DNA of 64,000 nt from the NCBI GenBank assembly GCA_949752735.1, contig OX457037.1, positions 34,400,456 through 34,464,455 on the forward strand, read 5' to 3'. The translations under genes were made by a program, and so were the position numbers. The notes below the pieces were generated by a model. That model did no database searches. It saw only the letters and a list, made by a program, of their open reading frames with translations, and had not been told where the DNA came from. Within the stretch, counting starts at the first letter, position 1, and each line of letters begins with the position of its first letter. The DNA comes from Lumbricus terrestris (taxonomy: Eukaryota > Annelida > Clitellata > Crassiclitellata > Lumbricidae). This document shows positions 55,107-64,000 of the stretch, piece by piece.

Positions 55107-55473
55107 CTCAGTTCGGCGCAGTTTTAGAGGATGGACATCCCAACTGCCGAATGAGGAGACTGCGGCCAGCAGCCAAGCCAGTCGCTGTAAGTGCTGTGGC
55201 CAGTCAACGATCTACCGGATAACCAGCTCAGTTCGGCGCAGTTTTCGAGGATGGACATCCCAACTGCCGAATGAGGAGACTGCGGCCAGCAGCCAAGCCA
55301 GTCGCTGTAAGTGCTGTGGCCAGTCAACGATCTACCGGATAACCAGCTCAGTTCGGCGCAGTTTTCGAGGATGGACATCCCAACTGCCGAATGAGGAGAC
55401 TGCGGCCAGCAGCCAAGCCAGTCGCTGTAAGTGCTGTGGCCAGTCAACGATCTACCGGATAACCAGCTCAGTC
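55107..55473 (+). repeat. Threefold 120-bp tandem repeat inside the LTR element
   Basis: Three copies (55107-55226, 55227-55346, 55347-55466) differ by a single base (TTTTAGAGG versus TTTTCGAGG). The period is divisible by three, so the plus strand shows a 40-residue peptide repeat (with SRCKCCGQ); coding use is unproven. It could be packaging- or RNA-related. Confidence 0.95.
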
Positions 55474-55679
55474 GACGCCAAGAGATACGCCCAGCAGCGG
55501 TATTGTACTCTTCGTGTTGTCGACCGATCGGAACTGCAGACGTAGGCCTACGGAAAAAATCAACGTTCTAACTTAGCCAGCAGCGGCCACTCCTTTCACG
55601 ATCATGATCTTCGCAGCGTATCGAGACCTGGAATTCGAGGAATCCCAGAAACTTTGAGGTAGGCCTTATGTGCAGGTAG

Positions 55680-56130
55680 ATGCCATAAGAAGAGAGACAA
55701 TTATAACCAGCTGAAGGCTGAAAAGAGATTATTATAGTATCCAGCGAAGGCTGTAGAGAGATTATTGTAGGGTGTAAACCTACGGAGATTATTGCTAACC
55801 AGCTTAAGGCTGAAGACATATTATTATAGACTTATAGTATCCAGCGAAAGGCTGATGAGATTATTGTACATGTAGGGTGTAAACCTACTGATGGCTGGAT
55901 GCCAGTTAAGATGATTGTACAATGTACATGTATAGGGTGTAAACCTATATAGAAGGCTGGACGCCACAAGATTACTGTGAGAATGTATAGGGTGTAAACC
56001 TATATAGATGGCAGGACGCCACAAGATTATTGTGAGAAGGTATAGGGTGCAGGCCTATATATAAAAGGCTAAATGCCTAGTAAGATATTATGTAGGATAT
56101 ATACCTACGGACAGTTACTGTAAGCCAGTA
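55680..56130 (+). repeat. Degenerate repeats inside the LTR element
   Basis: Recurrent GGGTGTAAACCTA with AGGCTGGACGCCACAAGATT and GATTATTGT variants, roughly every 60-75 bp, six or more times. Confidence 0.7.
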
Positions 56131-57670
56131 GAAGCTTGTATAGTCACAAGCCAGTAAAATTGCTGTAATAAAGTGGACTGCTTGTTGACGAGTAGGCCTA
56201 GAGGTTGCTGTTAACCAGCTACAGAATTGTGAGCCTATCCACAGCACCATAGCAGTTAAGACTACGTGGAATTCGTAAGGCAGTAAAGTTGCTCTGAACG
56301 TGTGGATTGCTGTACGGCAGTACAACAGAGGCGCGCCACCACAGTGCCGAGCGCCATGACATTTACGTCTTGGAAAACGACGTCCATATTTCAAACCAGA
56401 AAATGTGTCTTCTCTTGTGTCTTCGCATCCAGTTACCACCGAGACGTTAAGTTATCCTGAATGGTTCCCTGCTGACCAGCAGCCGGCCCTCAGCACAGAC
56501 AGGGCCTGAGACCTGTTTTCAATTAACGACCAGACTCCCCCTCCTGCCAATTCCTCTCGAGTCCACCTCGACATAAAGACAGAGACACCTGATAACCGGC
56601 AGCCATCAGATGCACGATTCTGACAAAGCCATTAACTGCGACTGACCACCCTCATCTCCTCCCCACCACCGTCGCGCCGACACCTATGCATCGCTACCCC
56701 TGGCCTGCCGATACCCAAGAGATAAAGTCATCGGTCTACAAAGAACGCTCTGTTCGGAGATTCTGAAAGTCGACGGACAAACCTTTGAACGGGCGAAGTT
56801 CACTGGGTTCACCGACCAGCGCATGAGAAAGTCATTAACTCCACGAAGGATGCGACTGTCCCTCGCCCCTTACCCCACCACCGTCGGGCCGACCCCATGC
56901 AGCGCTACGCTTGGCTAGCCGAGGCCATGAACTCCTATATTCATCCAGACATCCTTGCCGAGGCCCAGGAGATAAAGTTATCTGGTTTCACAAGACGCTG
57001 ACCAGACCGTTGAGCCATTGAGTCGACAGCTGCACCCATTGAAGTCGACAACCGAAACACCCTCCTCCGCCGTCACTCGTGAACACCTCCAGCAGCTGCG
57101 AAGACCGTTGAGCCCGGTCAGCCAAAACCACCGACCGCCCGTTGGGGTACACCATCTTCATCTACACCATCTTCGTCACCCACATGCAACACCGCCGTCA
57201 CGTTTCACTCCAACAGCTGTACGGCCGTTAAACTCAGTCATCACTCATCCACACATCACCGTTCACCGACCGACCGTTGGGCTCCCACCGCCTATTCATT
57301 CTACGCTCCGGTCGTTTGACCGCCAACCGAAATCACCCTCCTCCAGCACCCTCGCTGCCAGTCATTAAAACTATCTGTTCATCATCTGTTCACCTGTCAT
57401 CACACTCCTATGGCGAAAAGCAAGGAAGCCCTTTCGAGAGACTTACTTCAACGGACTTTGTAGATTAAATAAATACATGGAGTAGGCCTAGATTTCATTG
57501 ACATTTAAAAGGGGAAGATGTGAGTATAGGATTAGGCTAGTGGGTGGGATGACAGTATATAACTGACTGGGAGTAGGGAACCTATAGATATTTCTGGTTA
57601 TGACATATAACATATATCAGCTTAGGCATACAGATTTGGGATTAACAAAATAGATAAAATAGACATTCGT

Positions 57671-57682
57671 AAAGAAGGGAGA
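57671..57682 (+). promoter_or_regulatory. Polypurine tract
   Basis: AAAGAAGGGAGA immediately before the 3' LTR, the expected plus-strand primer. Confidence 0.85.
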
Positions 57683-57933
57683 TGTGACGTGTCTATCTAG
57701 ATCGCTATTGGACATTGGCATTAGGCCACGCCTACCGCGGCACGTACGAATGCCAGTCTGGACATGTGCAATGCAGTACAGTGGCATTCGGTATCCAGAC
57801 GCTCGGAGAATAGGCCAACGTTACAATGCTAGATCTTATAGCTTACACGTTTCTAGTGCCATAGCTTGTCTTATAGTTTAGTAATAAACGTAACAGTAAC
57901 AGTACATTACGCGTCTGCTACATATACGTTACA
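57683..57933 (+). repeat. 3' LTR
   Basis: Identical by eye to 54741-54991. Confidence 0.95.
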
Positions 57934-57950
57934 TCCAAAAGAGAAAAATA

Positions 57951-57951
57951 C

Positions 57952-58013
<62 letters not shown>
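57951..58013. repeat. (AAT)n microsatellite at the 5' edge of the LINE
   Basis: About 20 uninterrupted AAT units, immediately followed by the 5' UTR of the LINE. Confidence 0.95.
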
Positions 58014-58016
<3 letters not shown>

Positions 58017-61000
58017 ATAGTATTGAATGACGTCACCAGTCGACGGTGGAGGTCGAATATTTCAAACGTGGCGTAAATTATATAATTACTTCTTCCTAAG
58101 TCATCGTTAGCGCTGAATATATAGATATTTTGCTAAGTCAAGACTTTGTGATTTCGTTTACGGTTTCGTTTGAAGTCGACTTGTACAGGATTCTTAATAA
58201 TCTGGTTTGAAAATTTTATTATCATCAACAGTGATCGTTACGCCATTTAAAATTTCACCATCGCTATATCAGATTGCCGACGACGTCATAATTACCATGG
58301 TAACGCATTGTCTATTGGCTGAGCGTTACTGTTTACATTAGGCGTTAACCGTTTCAAATAATATACTAGCTCGCTGCAAACAAATCATGAACGGGAAACA
58401 TTCAAAGGGAATCGGGACATGCCGTGTATGTTGGGCAACATTTAAGATTCACTCATCGGATGGCACCATGCATCGTCATGGCCCTAGGCCTTCACCATGT
58501 CCCGGATCTAGTCAGCCGCCTGCAGAGATACTAGTTCCTGACTTAACCTTGTCACCCTCCTCTACGGCCGACCCTGAAAACAGCACATCGGTCCAAACAC
58601 AGCCAGACTCGGACGGACAGCGTCCTCCTGTACCTCCAGTATCCAAACTCTTGCACCCGGTCATAAGAGGCGCGCTTGTCAAACGAATTCCTAGATCGGC
58701 AAGAGCATCATGCGCCGCTCTTTTGGGTGAACTCATAGAGTCTGTCGTGAAGGAACCAGAAGACACCGAGAAATGGTCCAGCCTATTGGCCTTTGGAGGA
58801 AACATTCTGGCCAAGCCAAAACGAGGAGGTGTCAAACACAAACTAACGCGGCTAATTATCTCTAGAGTTACGAAATGGCGCTTGAAAGGACCGGTTTACG
58901 ATACAGACGAAGATGAAACTAAACAAATGCCAGTTCGTCGTACAGGTCCGATTAAACGTGATTCGGGACAGTACCTAGCATCGGCAGTTGCCAGCAAACT
59001 GGAAGATGGCAACTACAAGGCTGCCATACGCCTCATCTGCAGTGATGACGAACCAGCTCCCGACACTCCTGAGACGCTGGCTGCACTAAAGACGAAGCAC
59101 CCGCAAGTTCCGACTGACAGGAGACCGATTTGTGACCCAAAGCTTTCAGATCGGTTTGCTCCGTTACAGATCTCAGAGCGATCGATCGTCGATGCCATAT
59201 CTTCATTTCCAGCAGGCTCGGCTGCTGGTCCAGATGGTATCACTCCACAACATCTCAAAGACTTAATCTCTGCTGGAGTCGACTGCAACCTCATCCGCCA
59301 CCTGAATGAGCTGGTTAATCTTTTGTTGGAAGGGGCTCTGCCGATCGAGGTCAACGAAGTCATCTATGGTGCAAATCTAATTGCTTTAAGGAAAAAAGAT
59401 GGAGGCATCAGACCAATCGCTGTCGGATACACGTTGCGACGCTTGGCAGCCAAATGCGCGAACGCCCACGCTGTTGCCAGACTATCAAATATACTCGCCC
59501 CTGTTCAACTGGGGGTTGGAGTACCTGGAGGCGCCGAAGCAGCAGTGCACGCAACCCGACGCTGGGCCACTTCGATGCTGACTGAAGGTGATATTCTGGT
59601 CAAGCTCGATTTTGCTAATGGCTTCAACACTCTTCGCAGGGACTCACTTTTGGAAGCTGTTGCAAAAGACATGCCGGAACTTTACCGTTTCGCCCATGCT
59701 TCGTATTCATGCAGTCCTATGCTGAGACATGCATCAAATGTCTTACGGTCAGAAGAAGGAACCCAGCAAGGTGATCCGTTGGGTCCACTGGAATTCTGTT
59801 TAACACTGCACCCACTCTTGCTGCGGCTGAAATCAGAGTTAAGAGTGGCATTCTTAGACGATCTAACACTGGGAGGCAAGGTAGATGTTGTGGCCCACGA
59901 CGTTGATTTGATAGCAAACGAGTCTGCTAAACTTGGGCTTATACTCAACCGCGCGAAATGTGAGGTCGTTTGTCAAGATCCCAACAAAAAGGTCGACGAT
60001 CCTTCATTCAACGATTTCAAGTACACACCATTAGAAGAAGCGACGCTGCTTGGCTCACCTCTGATGCCTGGGCCGGCCATTGATAAGGTAGTGAGCAAGA
60101 AGGCAGAAGATCTGGAACGAGCTATAGGGAGGCTGTCCATGCTTCACTCGCATGATGCGCTAATCCTATTACGAAATGGATTGAGTGTACCAAAGCTCCT
60201 CTACACAATGCGCACTGCCTTATGCGTCGACTCTCCAAGTCTCACTAGATTTGATTCTTTATTGAGAAAAGGATTATCAAGCATACTGAACGTGGAACTA
60301 TCGGACGATAAATGGCTTCAGGCATCCCTTCCGGTGAACGATGGTGGCCTCGGAATACGCTGTGCTGCAACGCTGGCACCTTCTGCCTTCTTGGCATCTG
60401 CTGCGAGCACTAGCGAACTCCAGGCAAACATACTGCCACCAGAATTAGTTGACACCCCGGACGACCTAGTGGACACAGCGCTAAAAGCATGGTCAACACT
60501 CACGGGATCCGAACCACCATCCGGATCAGCAGCTCACCATCAAAAAGAATGGGACAACCTCTGGATCAAAAAGGCATCGGCAGCCCTGCACGAGTCGGCG
60601 AATACTGCACTTGACCGGGCTCGTCTCTTAGCTTCTCAGGCACCACACGCGGGAGATTGGTTGTTAGCACCTCCGGTAACTGCCCTGGGTCTGCGCCTGT
60701 CCGACGAAGTGATAAGGATTTCGGTTGGAATGCGACTCGGAACAACCCTCTGCGAACCACATCTGTGTCACTGTGGCGAAAGAGTCGACGCCAGGGGACT
60801 TCACGGTCTGGCATGCAAGAAAAACGCTGGCCGACAATTACGACATAATTTACTGAACGATATCATATGGCGCTCTTTAAGAAGAGCAAACATTCCATCA
60901 CAGAAGGAACCGTTAGGGCTTACAAGGGAAGATGGCAAACGACCAGACGGTGTGACACTTATTCCATGGGCATGTGGAAGATGCCTCACTTGGGACGTGA

Positions 61001-61376
61001 CGGTGTCAGACACTTTTGCAGCGTCGTACCTGGCAGCAACATCAACAGGAGCTGGTGAAGCCGCAAACCGGGCAGCCGTTGCCAAAAGATTAAAGTACAC
61101 CGCAATCACTAGGACACATGCCTTCGTGGCGGTGGCATTGGAATCGAGCGGTGCCTGGAGTTCGGAAGGACTTGATTTTGTGCTAGACTTGGGACGGAGG
61201 CTGACCGAGGCGACACAAGACAGACTCGAGACAAGCTACCTTTTCCAGAGAATCTCGGTTGCAGTCCAACGAGGAAACGCCATCTGCTTCTCTTCCACAT
61301 TGCCTTTTTAGGGGCGAGGATTCCAATGAAATTAAAATGGAACGTTTCTGTTCACAAGATTTGCAGCCAAGGACGT
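58014..61376 (+). mobile_element. Near-intact non-LTR retrotransposon with restriction-like endonuclease, flanked by (AAT)n
   Basis: About 373 nt of 5' UTR, one long ORF (58387-61311) and a 65-nt 3' UTR, placed between (AAT)n tracts at 57951-58013 and 61377-61490. No poly(A) tail. AAT tracts on both sides suggest insertion into a TAA/AAT microsatellite, a target known for Dong/R4-type elements. Alternatively, only the 3' tract is the element's own tail. The degraded relative at 9943-14330 also ends in an AAT-rich tail. Confidence 0.85.
58387..61311 (+). CDS. Reverse transcriptase/restriction-like endonuclease polyprotein, 974 residues
   Basis: Uninterrupted ORF whose first ATG follows the 5' UTR. 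Order: Cys/His motif C-x2-C-x13-H-x-H (residues 12-31) followed by HGPRPSPCPGSSQPP; linker; reverse transcriptase with AAGPDGITPQHL (about 279-290), motif A LDFANGF (407-413), motif B TQQGDPLGP (459-467), motif C FLDD (489-492), thumb; zinc-knuckle-like C-x4-C-x-C-x9-H-x3-C (789-810); and an endonuclease region with KRPDG (851-855) and WDVTV (869-873), fitting the PD-(D/E)xK fold of R2/R4/NeSL/Hero-type LINEs. FLDD replaces the usual F/YADD. In such elements the enzyme nicks target DNA and primes reverse transcription there. All key residues are present; it may be active. The clade is not assigned. Confidence 0.93.
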   Translation: MNGKHSKGIGTCRVCWATFKIHSSDGTMHRHGPRPSPCPGSSQPPAEILVPDLTLSPSSTADPENSTSVQTQPDSDGQRPPVPPVSKLLHPVIRGALVKRIPRSARASCAALLGELIESVVKEPEDTEKWSSLLAFGGNILAKPKRGGVKHKLTRLIISRVTKWRLKGPVYDTDEDETKQMPVRRTGPIKRDSGQYLASAVASKLEDGNYKAAIRLICSDDEPAPDTPETLAALKTKHPQVPTDRRPICDPKLSDRFAPLQISERSIVDAISSFPAGSAAGPDGITPQHLKDLISAGVDCNLIRHLNELVNLLLEGALPIEVNEVIYGANLIALRKKDGGIRPIAVGYTLRRLAAKCANAHAVARLSNILAPVQLGVGVPGGAEAAVHATRRWATSMLTEGDILVKLDFANGFNTLRRDSLLEAVAKDMPELYRFAHASYSCSPMLRHASNVLRSEEGTQQGDPLGPLEFCLTLHPLLLRLKSELRVAFLDDLTLGGKVDVVAHDVDLIANESAKLGLILNRAKCEVVCQDPNKKVDDPSFNDFKYTPLEEATLLGSPLMPGPAIDKVVSKKAEDLERAIGRLSMLHSHDALILLRNGLSVPKLLYTMRTALCVDSPSLTRFDSLLRKGLSSILNVELSDDKWLQASLPVNDGGLGIRCAATLAPSAFLASAASTSELQANILPPELVDTPDDLVDTALKAWSTLTGSEPPSGSAAHHQKEWDNLWIKKASAALHESANTALDRARLLASQAPHAGDWLLAPPVTALGLRLSDEVIRISVGMRLGTTLCEPHLCHCGERVDARGLHGLACKKNAGRQLRHNLLNDIIWRSLRRANIPSQKEPLGLTREDGKRPDGVTLIPWACGRCLTWDVTVSDTFAASYLAATSTGAGEAANRAAVAKRLKYTAITRTHAFVAVALESSGAWSSEGLDFVLDLGRRLTEATQDRLETSYLFQRISVAVQRGNAICFSSTLPF

Positions 61377-61377
61377 C

Positions 61378-61421
<44 letters not shown>

Positions 61422-61422
61422 C

Positions 61423-61490
<68 letters not shown>
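61377..61490. repeat. (AAT)n microsatellite at the 3' edge of the LINE
   Basis: About 37 AAT units with one interruption (AACAACAAT near 61416-61424), beginning right after GGACGTC. Confidence 0.96.
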
Positions 61491-61707
61491 GTTCTTGCGA
61501 TTTGAACCGATTTCAGTCAATTCATAAGCTGCTAGTTCGAGCTAAAAATTTGATGTGTCGGAGAACTTTTGTAAAATTTCCTCGACTATAACTTCGTATA
61601 TTAAAGCATTCCCGCTAAGTATCCGATTTAGAAAATGCGTGCCCCTGGAAACCGCGGGTCCGGTTGCCTCAGCACCCTTAATTAGCACCTACCTTAACGC
61701 GGGTCTG
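61491..61707 (-). mobile_element. End of an element with CAGACCCGCGTTAAGG tip
   Basis: Inverted relative of the end at 49790: GCACCTACCTTAACGCGGGT then CTG. Flanking octamers of the two ends differ, so they are not proven to be one element. Confidence 0.4.
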
Positions 61708-62059
61708 CATGCGTAGGCCTATACCCCTACCAGCATGTTGTGATCGATTATTCCATAGACCTGCAGCAGAGCCGATGCTGTAGGCCTACGGGCGCAAGCA
61801 TCCGGTGCCGCGGGAAGTGTTTGAAAGTCATGTGAGTCGACTCCATCGAATTTCCTGAGATGGTAAAATTATACATCATGAGGCTTATATCTCGTAGGCC
61901 TATAATTAAAAAATATTCATGCCATTTTGTAATATTTGCATTGACTGAACAAGTGTATAAATGTAAATGTGAATGTAATCGGATTTATATACAGCGGCTG
62001 TCTTATGGCCTCGACCCTGAGGGTGAGATGATCCTTCACCACCGCTCGCCCGTTGCAAT

Positions 62060-62226
62060 GGACGCCACGCCATTTAGGTCGCCGTGGGGCCGTGGACGGA
62101 CCGTGCTAGCCCGAGATTTTGAATCTCTGAAATAGCCACCTTCAGGATTCGAACCGCGACCCGCACGCTCTCTTCCACAGACGCGCGGCCGCCAGCTCTC
62201 TTACCGATGTAGCTAACGTGGGCTAG
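62060..62226 (-). mobile_element. tRNA-derived SINE (copy 2)
   Basis: On the minus strand: A-box-like TAGCTACATCGGTAAGAGAG, B box GGTTCGAATCC, then GAGATTCAAAATCTCGGGCT and CACGGTCCGTCCACGG, as at 37204-37380. Pol III-transcribed tRNA-like head expected. Confidence 0.75.
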
Positions 62227-62229
62227 CAT

Positions 62230-63400
62230 AGGTCTATACTGTGTATTATTCTACAACATTGGGAAAAGCCACGTTACCACAATAACGAGCAATAACTGAA
62301 CACGTGTAGGCCCCAGGGGTTATTTTAACGTGCAGCTGGACACAAAGTGTGTAGGCCTACCCGGTAGTTGGGAAAGAGATTTGTGCAGTTGAAAATCAGA
62401 TTTTGTGCAGTTACTTTTTGCCTAGTTGCGTGAACCGACGAGAAGTTAGTGGTAAAAAGTTGGACACAAACATGATAGTAACAGCCCAAAGTGAACATCT
62501 TTGAGGCGGTTTATTTGGGTGATATTTATGTTCAGGAAAAGAGCAGGCCTGTTGAAATTTGCCGTGAACTATAATAGATATGGTGATTACATGCAGTTTT
62601 CAAGTCAAGCATTAGACCGATACGGCGAAGGTCACCCGTGTGCATGAAGTAAGAGCGGGGGAAATGGGTGATGTAATCGAAGACAAGGTTCTGCTAAAAA
62701 TCACACATAGACTGCAGACAGTAGAATTTGCAGTAGGCTAAAAATTAATGTATGGGCGGATGTAGATTCAAGACCTGCTGTTGGTTGATATCCTGATAAA
62801 GTTGTAAAGGCCGGAGTTATCCTTCATACCATAATGACAACTTCTTGGCCATCGTAATCTACTTTCTCCTGCTTTTGCCGCTTACTCTGACAAGCTGAAG
62901 CAGGAAGGGACGTAGACAGTCGGACGCATAAAGCAAAATAGTCTACTATAATATAACAACCCAAGTATCTAACTGGAGACAGGCGATGAAAAGAAAAGAA
63001 TTAATCAGGCAGACATCCAGACTGAGCTAGCCTTTCAGCCACACAGGCTATCCAATACATACATACATGATGTAGGATTGTAGGTCAATGCACACTCAAA
63101 TTTTCTTCAAAATTCTTCATTATATCCCAATATTACACGCACCCGTTTGAGTTTATGTGATCCCATCCAAAAATCACTATCCTCAGAATCTGAAAGATAC
63201 ACATAGGCCTATGTTATTGAACTAGCATCTCGCACAGGGGTGTAGATAGGATCGAGGAATGGAACCCGGAACTTGTGAAGGTGACGGAGATGCTTATATC
63301 TTATATCCCCCAAATATTGCAGAAATATTATCACAAGCATTATTATAGATTTCTACGGTGTTATCCACTGCTTGTCCATAATTATCAAATTTGATACAGA
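62230..63400. other. Intergenic DNA, no gene recognised
   Basis: AT-rich, with few TAGGCCTA motifs. No coding signal or transposon end identified. Confidence 0.4.
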
Positions 63401-63409
63401 TGACAGCCT

Positions 63410-64000
63410 AAACCGCCACCATTACGTTGTGTAAATTTAAAAAAAATTAAGATACAGGTAGGGGAATTATTCAAGTCTTAAACCACGTCTCTTAGTACCA
63501 AATTATGATTGAATTTGTCAAGGCAACAGCCTAAAATGCTACTACAACAGTGGGCAAATAACTTTTTTCAAACAATGGACGAGAAAAGAAAACTATGAGT
63601 CATTTTTTAAAATGACAGCTTTAAATGCCAGATTAACAGCGTGGAAATGAAAAAAATTAAACAATAAGAAGGAGACTCTCTAAACTCTAAAAACCATAGC
63701 TGTCAGCATTTAAAAAGAGAAATTTTGTTCAGATGACAGTTACAGTGTGGAAATTCAGAAATGTAAACAATGGGGAGGGGCATTTATTGAAGTCTCAAAC
63801 CATGCCTTTTGCCGTGAAATTTCTGAGCAATTTTTTTAAGACAGTCTAAAAGTTGCCATTATAATGTTGTAAAAAATTTAAACAATGGGACGGACACTTA
63901 TTAGAGTCCTAAACCATGACTATCAGCACTGAAATGATGAGCAACCTCGCTAAATTACAACTTAGAATACCACCAGTGGAGTGTGGAAATTAAACAAAAT
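63410..64000. repeat. Diverged tandem array, unit about 120-140 bp
   Basis: Recurring order: AAATTTAAACAATGGG, GGGRMATTATTNAAGTCTYAAACCA, TGTCAGCAYTGAAAT, GACAGYCTAAAATGCC, GTGTGGAAATT. About four imperfect units are visible and the array continues past the window edge. Non-coding. Confidence 0.65.

Larger units (their letters stand above)
54741..57933 (+). mobile_element. Non-autonomous LTR retrotransposon (LARD/large TRIM type), complete
   Basis: Two LTRs of 251 bp (54741-54991 and 57683-57933), apparently identical, start TGTGACG and end GTTACA. The 5-bp duplication TCCAA flanks the whole (54736-54740 and 57934-57938). A primer-binding site TGGTGTCAGAGACTGAAC (initiator tRNA-Met-like) follows the 5' LTR directly, and a polypurine tract AAAGAAGGGAGA precedes the 3' LTR. 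The 2.7-kb interior has no gag, protease, integrase or reverse transcriptase, so it depends on another element. Identical LTRs mean a recent insertion. Confidence 0.95.

Noticed and set aside
55107..55473. CRISPR-like array
   Set aside because: Whole 120-bp units repeat without unique spacers, in eukaryotic DNA.
55099..55545. 148-codon ORF with 40-residue repeat as a cellular gene
   Set aside because: It lies inside the LTR retrotransposon and follows from the 120-bp repeat; kept only as a note under that element.
49790..61707. A single large Polinton/Maverick-type element
   Set aside because: No integrase, polymerase B, protease or capsid-like ORF lies between the ends, and the flanks lack a matching duplication.

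Overview
This is a window of animal nuclear DNA, not bacterial or viral. Spliced genes with GT/AG introns, hAT, Tc1/mariner, Harbinger-like, Helitron and LINE elements, tRNA-derived SINEs and long AT-rich introns all point to a metazoan. The great abundance of the palindrome TAGGCCTA and the transposon families suggest a marine invertebrate, possibly an echinoderm or another non-vertebrate deuterostome. That assignment is an inference, and the species cannot be read from the sequence.

Two cellular genes converge in the left half. On the plus strand, positions 1-15683 hold the 3' part of a gene resembling circularly permutated Ras protein 1 (six exons; the 5' part lies outside the window). Its introns are packed with transposons. 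Its last exon carries a 38-nt inverted duplication that breaks the reading frame. On the minus strand, positions 35296-20971 hold a complete ten-exon CREB3-like gene (OASIS/CREB3L1-2 type, ER-membrane-tethered bZIP factor). Its ten exons join in phase to give 553 residues, with an acidic N-terminal half, a Ser/Pro/Asp degron-like patch, bZIP, transmembrane segment and an RxLL site-1-protease motif. A phase-compatible 48-nt candidate cassette exon lies inside the leucine-zipper intron.

The rest is mobile DNA. Ten non-autonomous elements have perfect 8-bp target duplications. Most have hAT-like ends (CAGTGGCG, CATRGGCGG, CATAGATGT); one is a 678-bp foldback element with two opposed arrays of a short motif. 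A degraded copy of a LINE with a C-terminal restriction-like endonuclease lies in intron 5 of the Ras-like gene and is split by three later insertions, each with its own perfect target duplication. A nearly intact relative (974-codon ORF, 58387-61311) sits at the right between two (AAT)n tracts. Around 43.2-47.0 kb a hAT-type element contains a 5'-truncated LINE with an open 517-codon reverse transcriptase and a separate MITE. At 54.7-57.9 kb there is a complete non-autonomous LTR retrotransposon with identical 251-bp LTRs, a primer-binding site, a polypurine tract, a 5-bp target duplication and a threefold 120-bp internal repeat.

From about 35.7 kb to the end I recognise no cellular gene. 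Outside the elements listed, this part is AT-rich intergenic DNA with microsatellites, palindromes and many TAGGCCTA motifs. That motif is almost absent from about 17 to 35.6 kb, the CREB3L transcription unit and its 3' flank.
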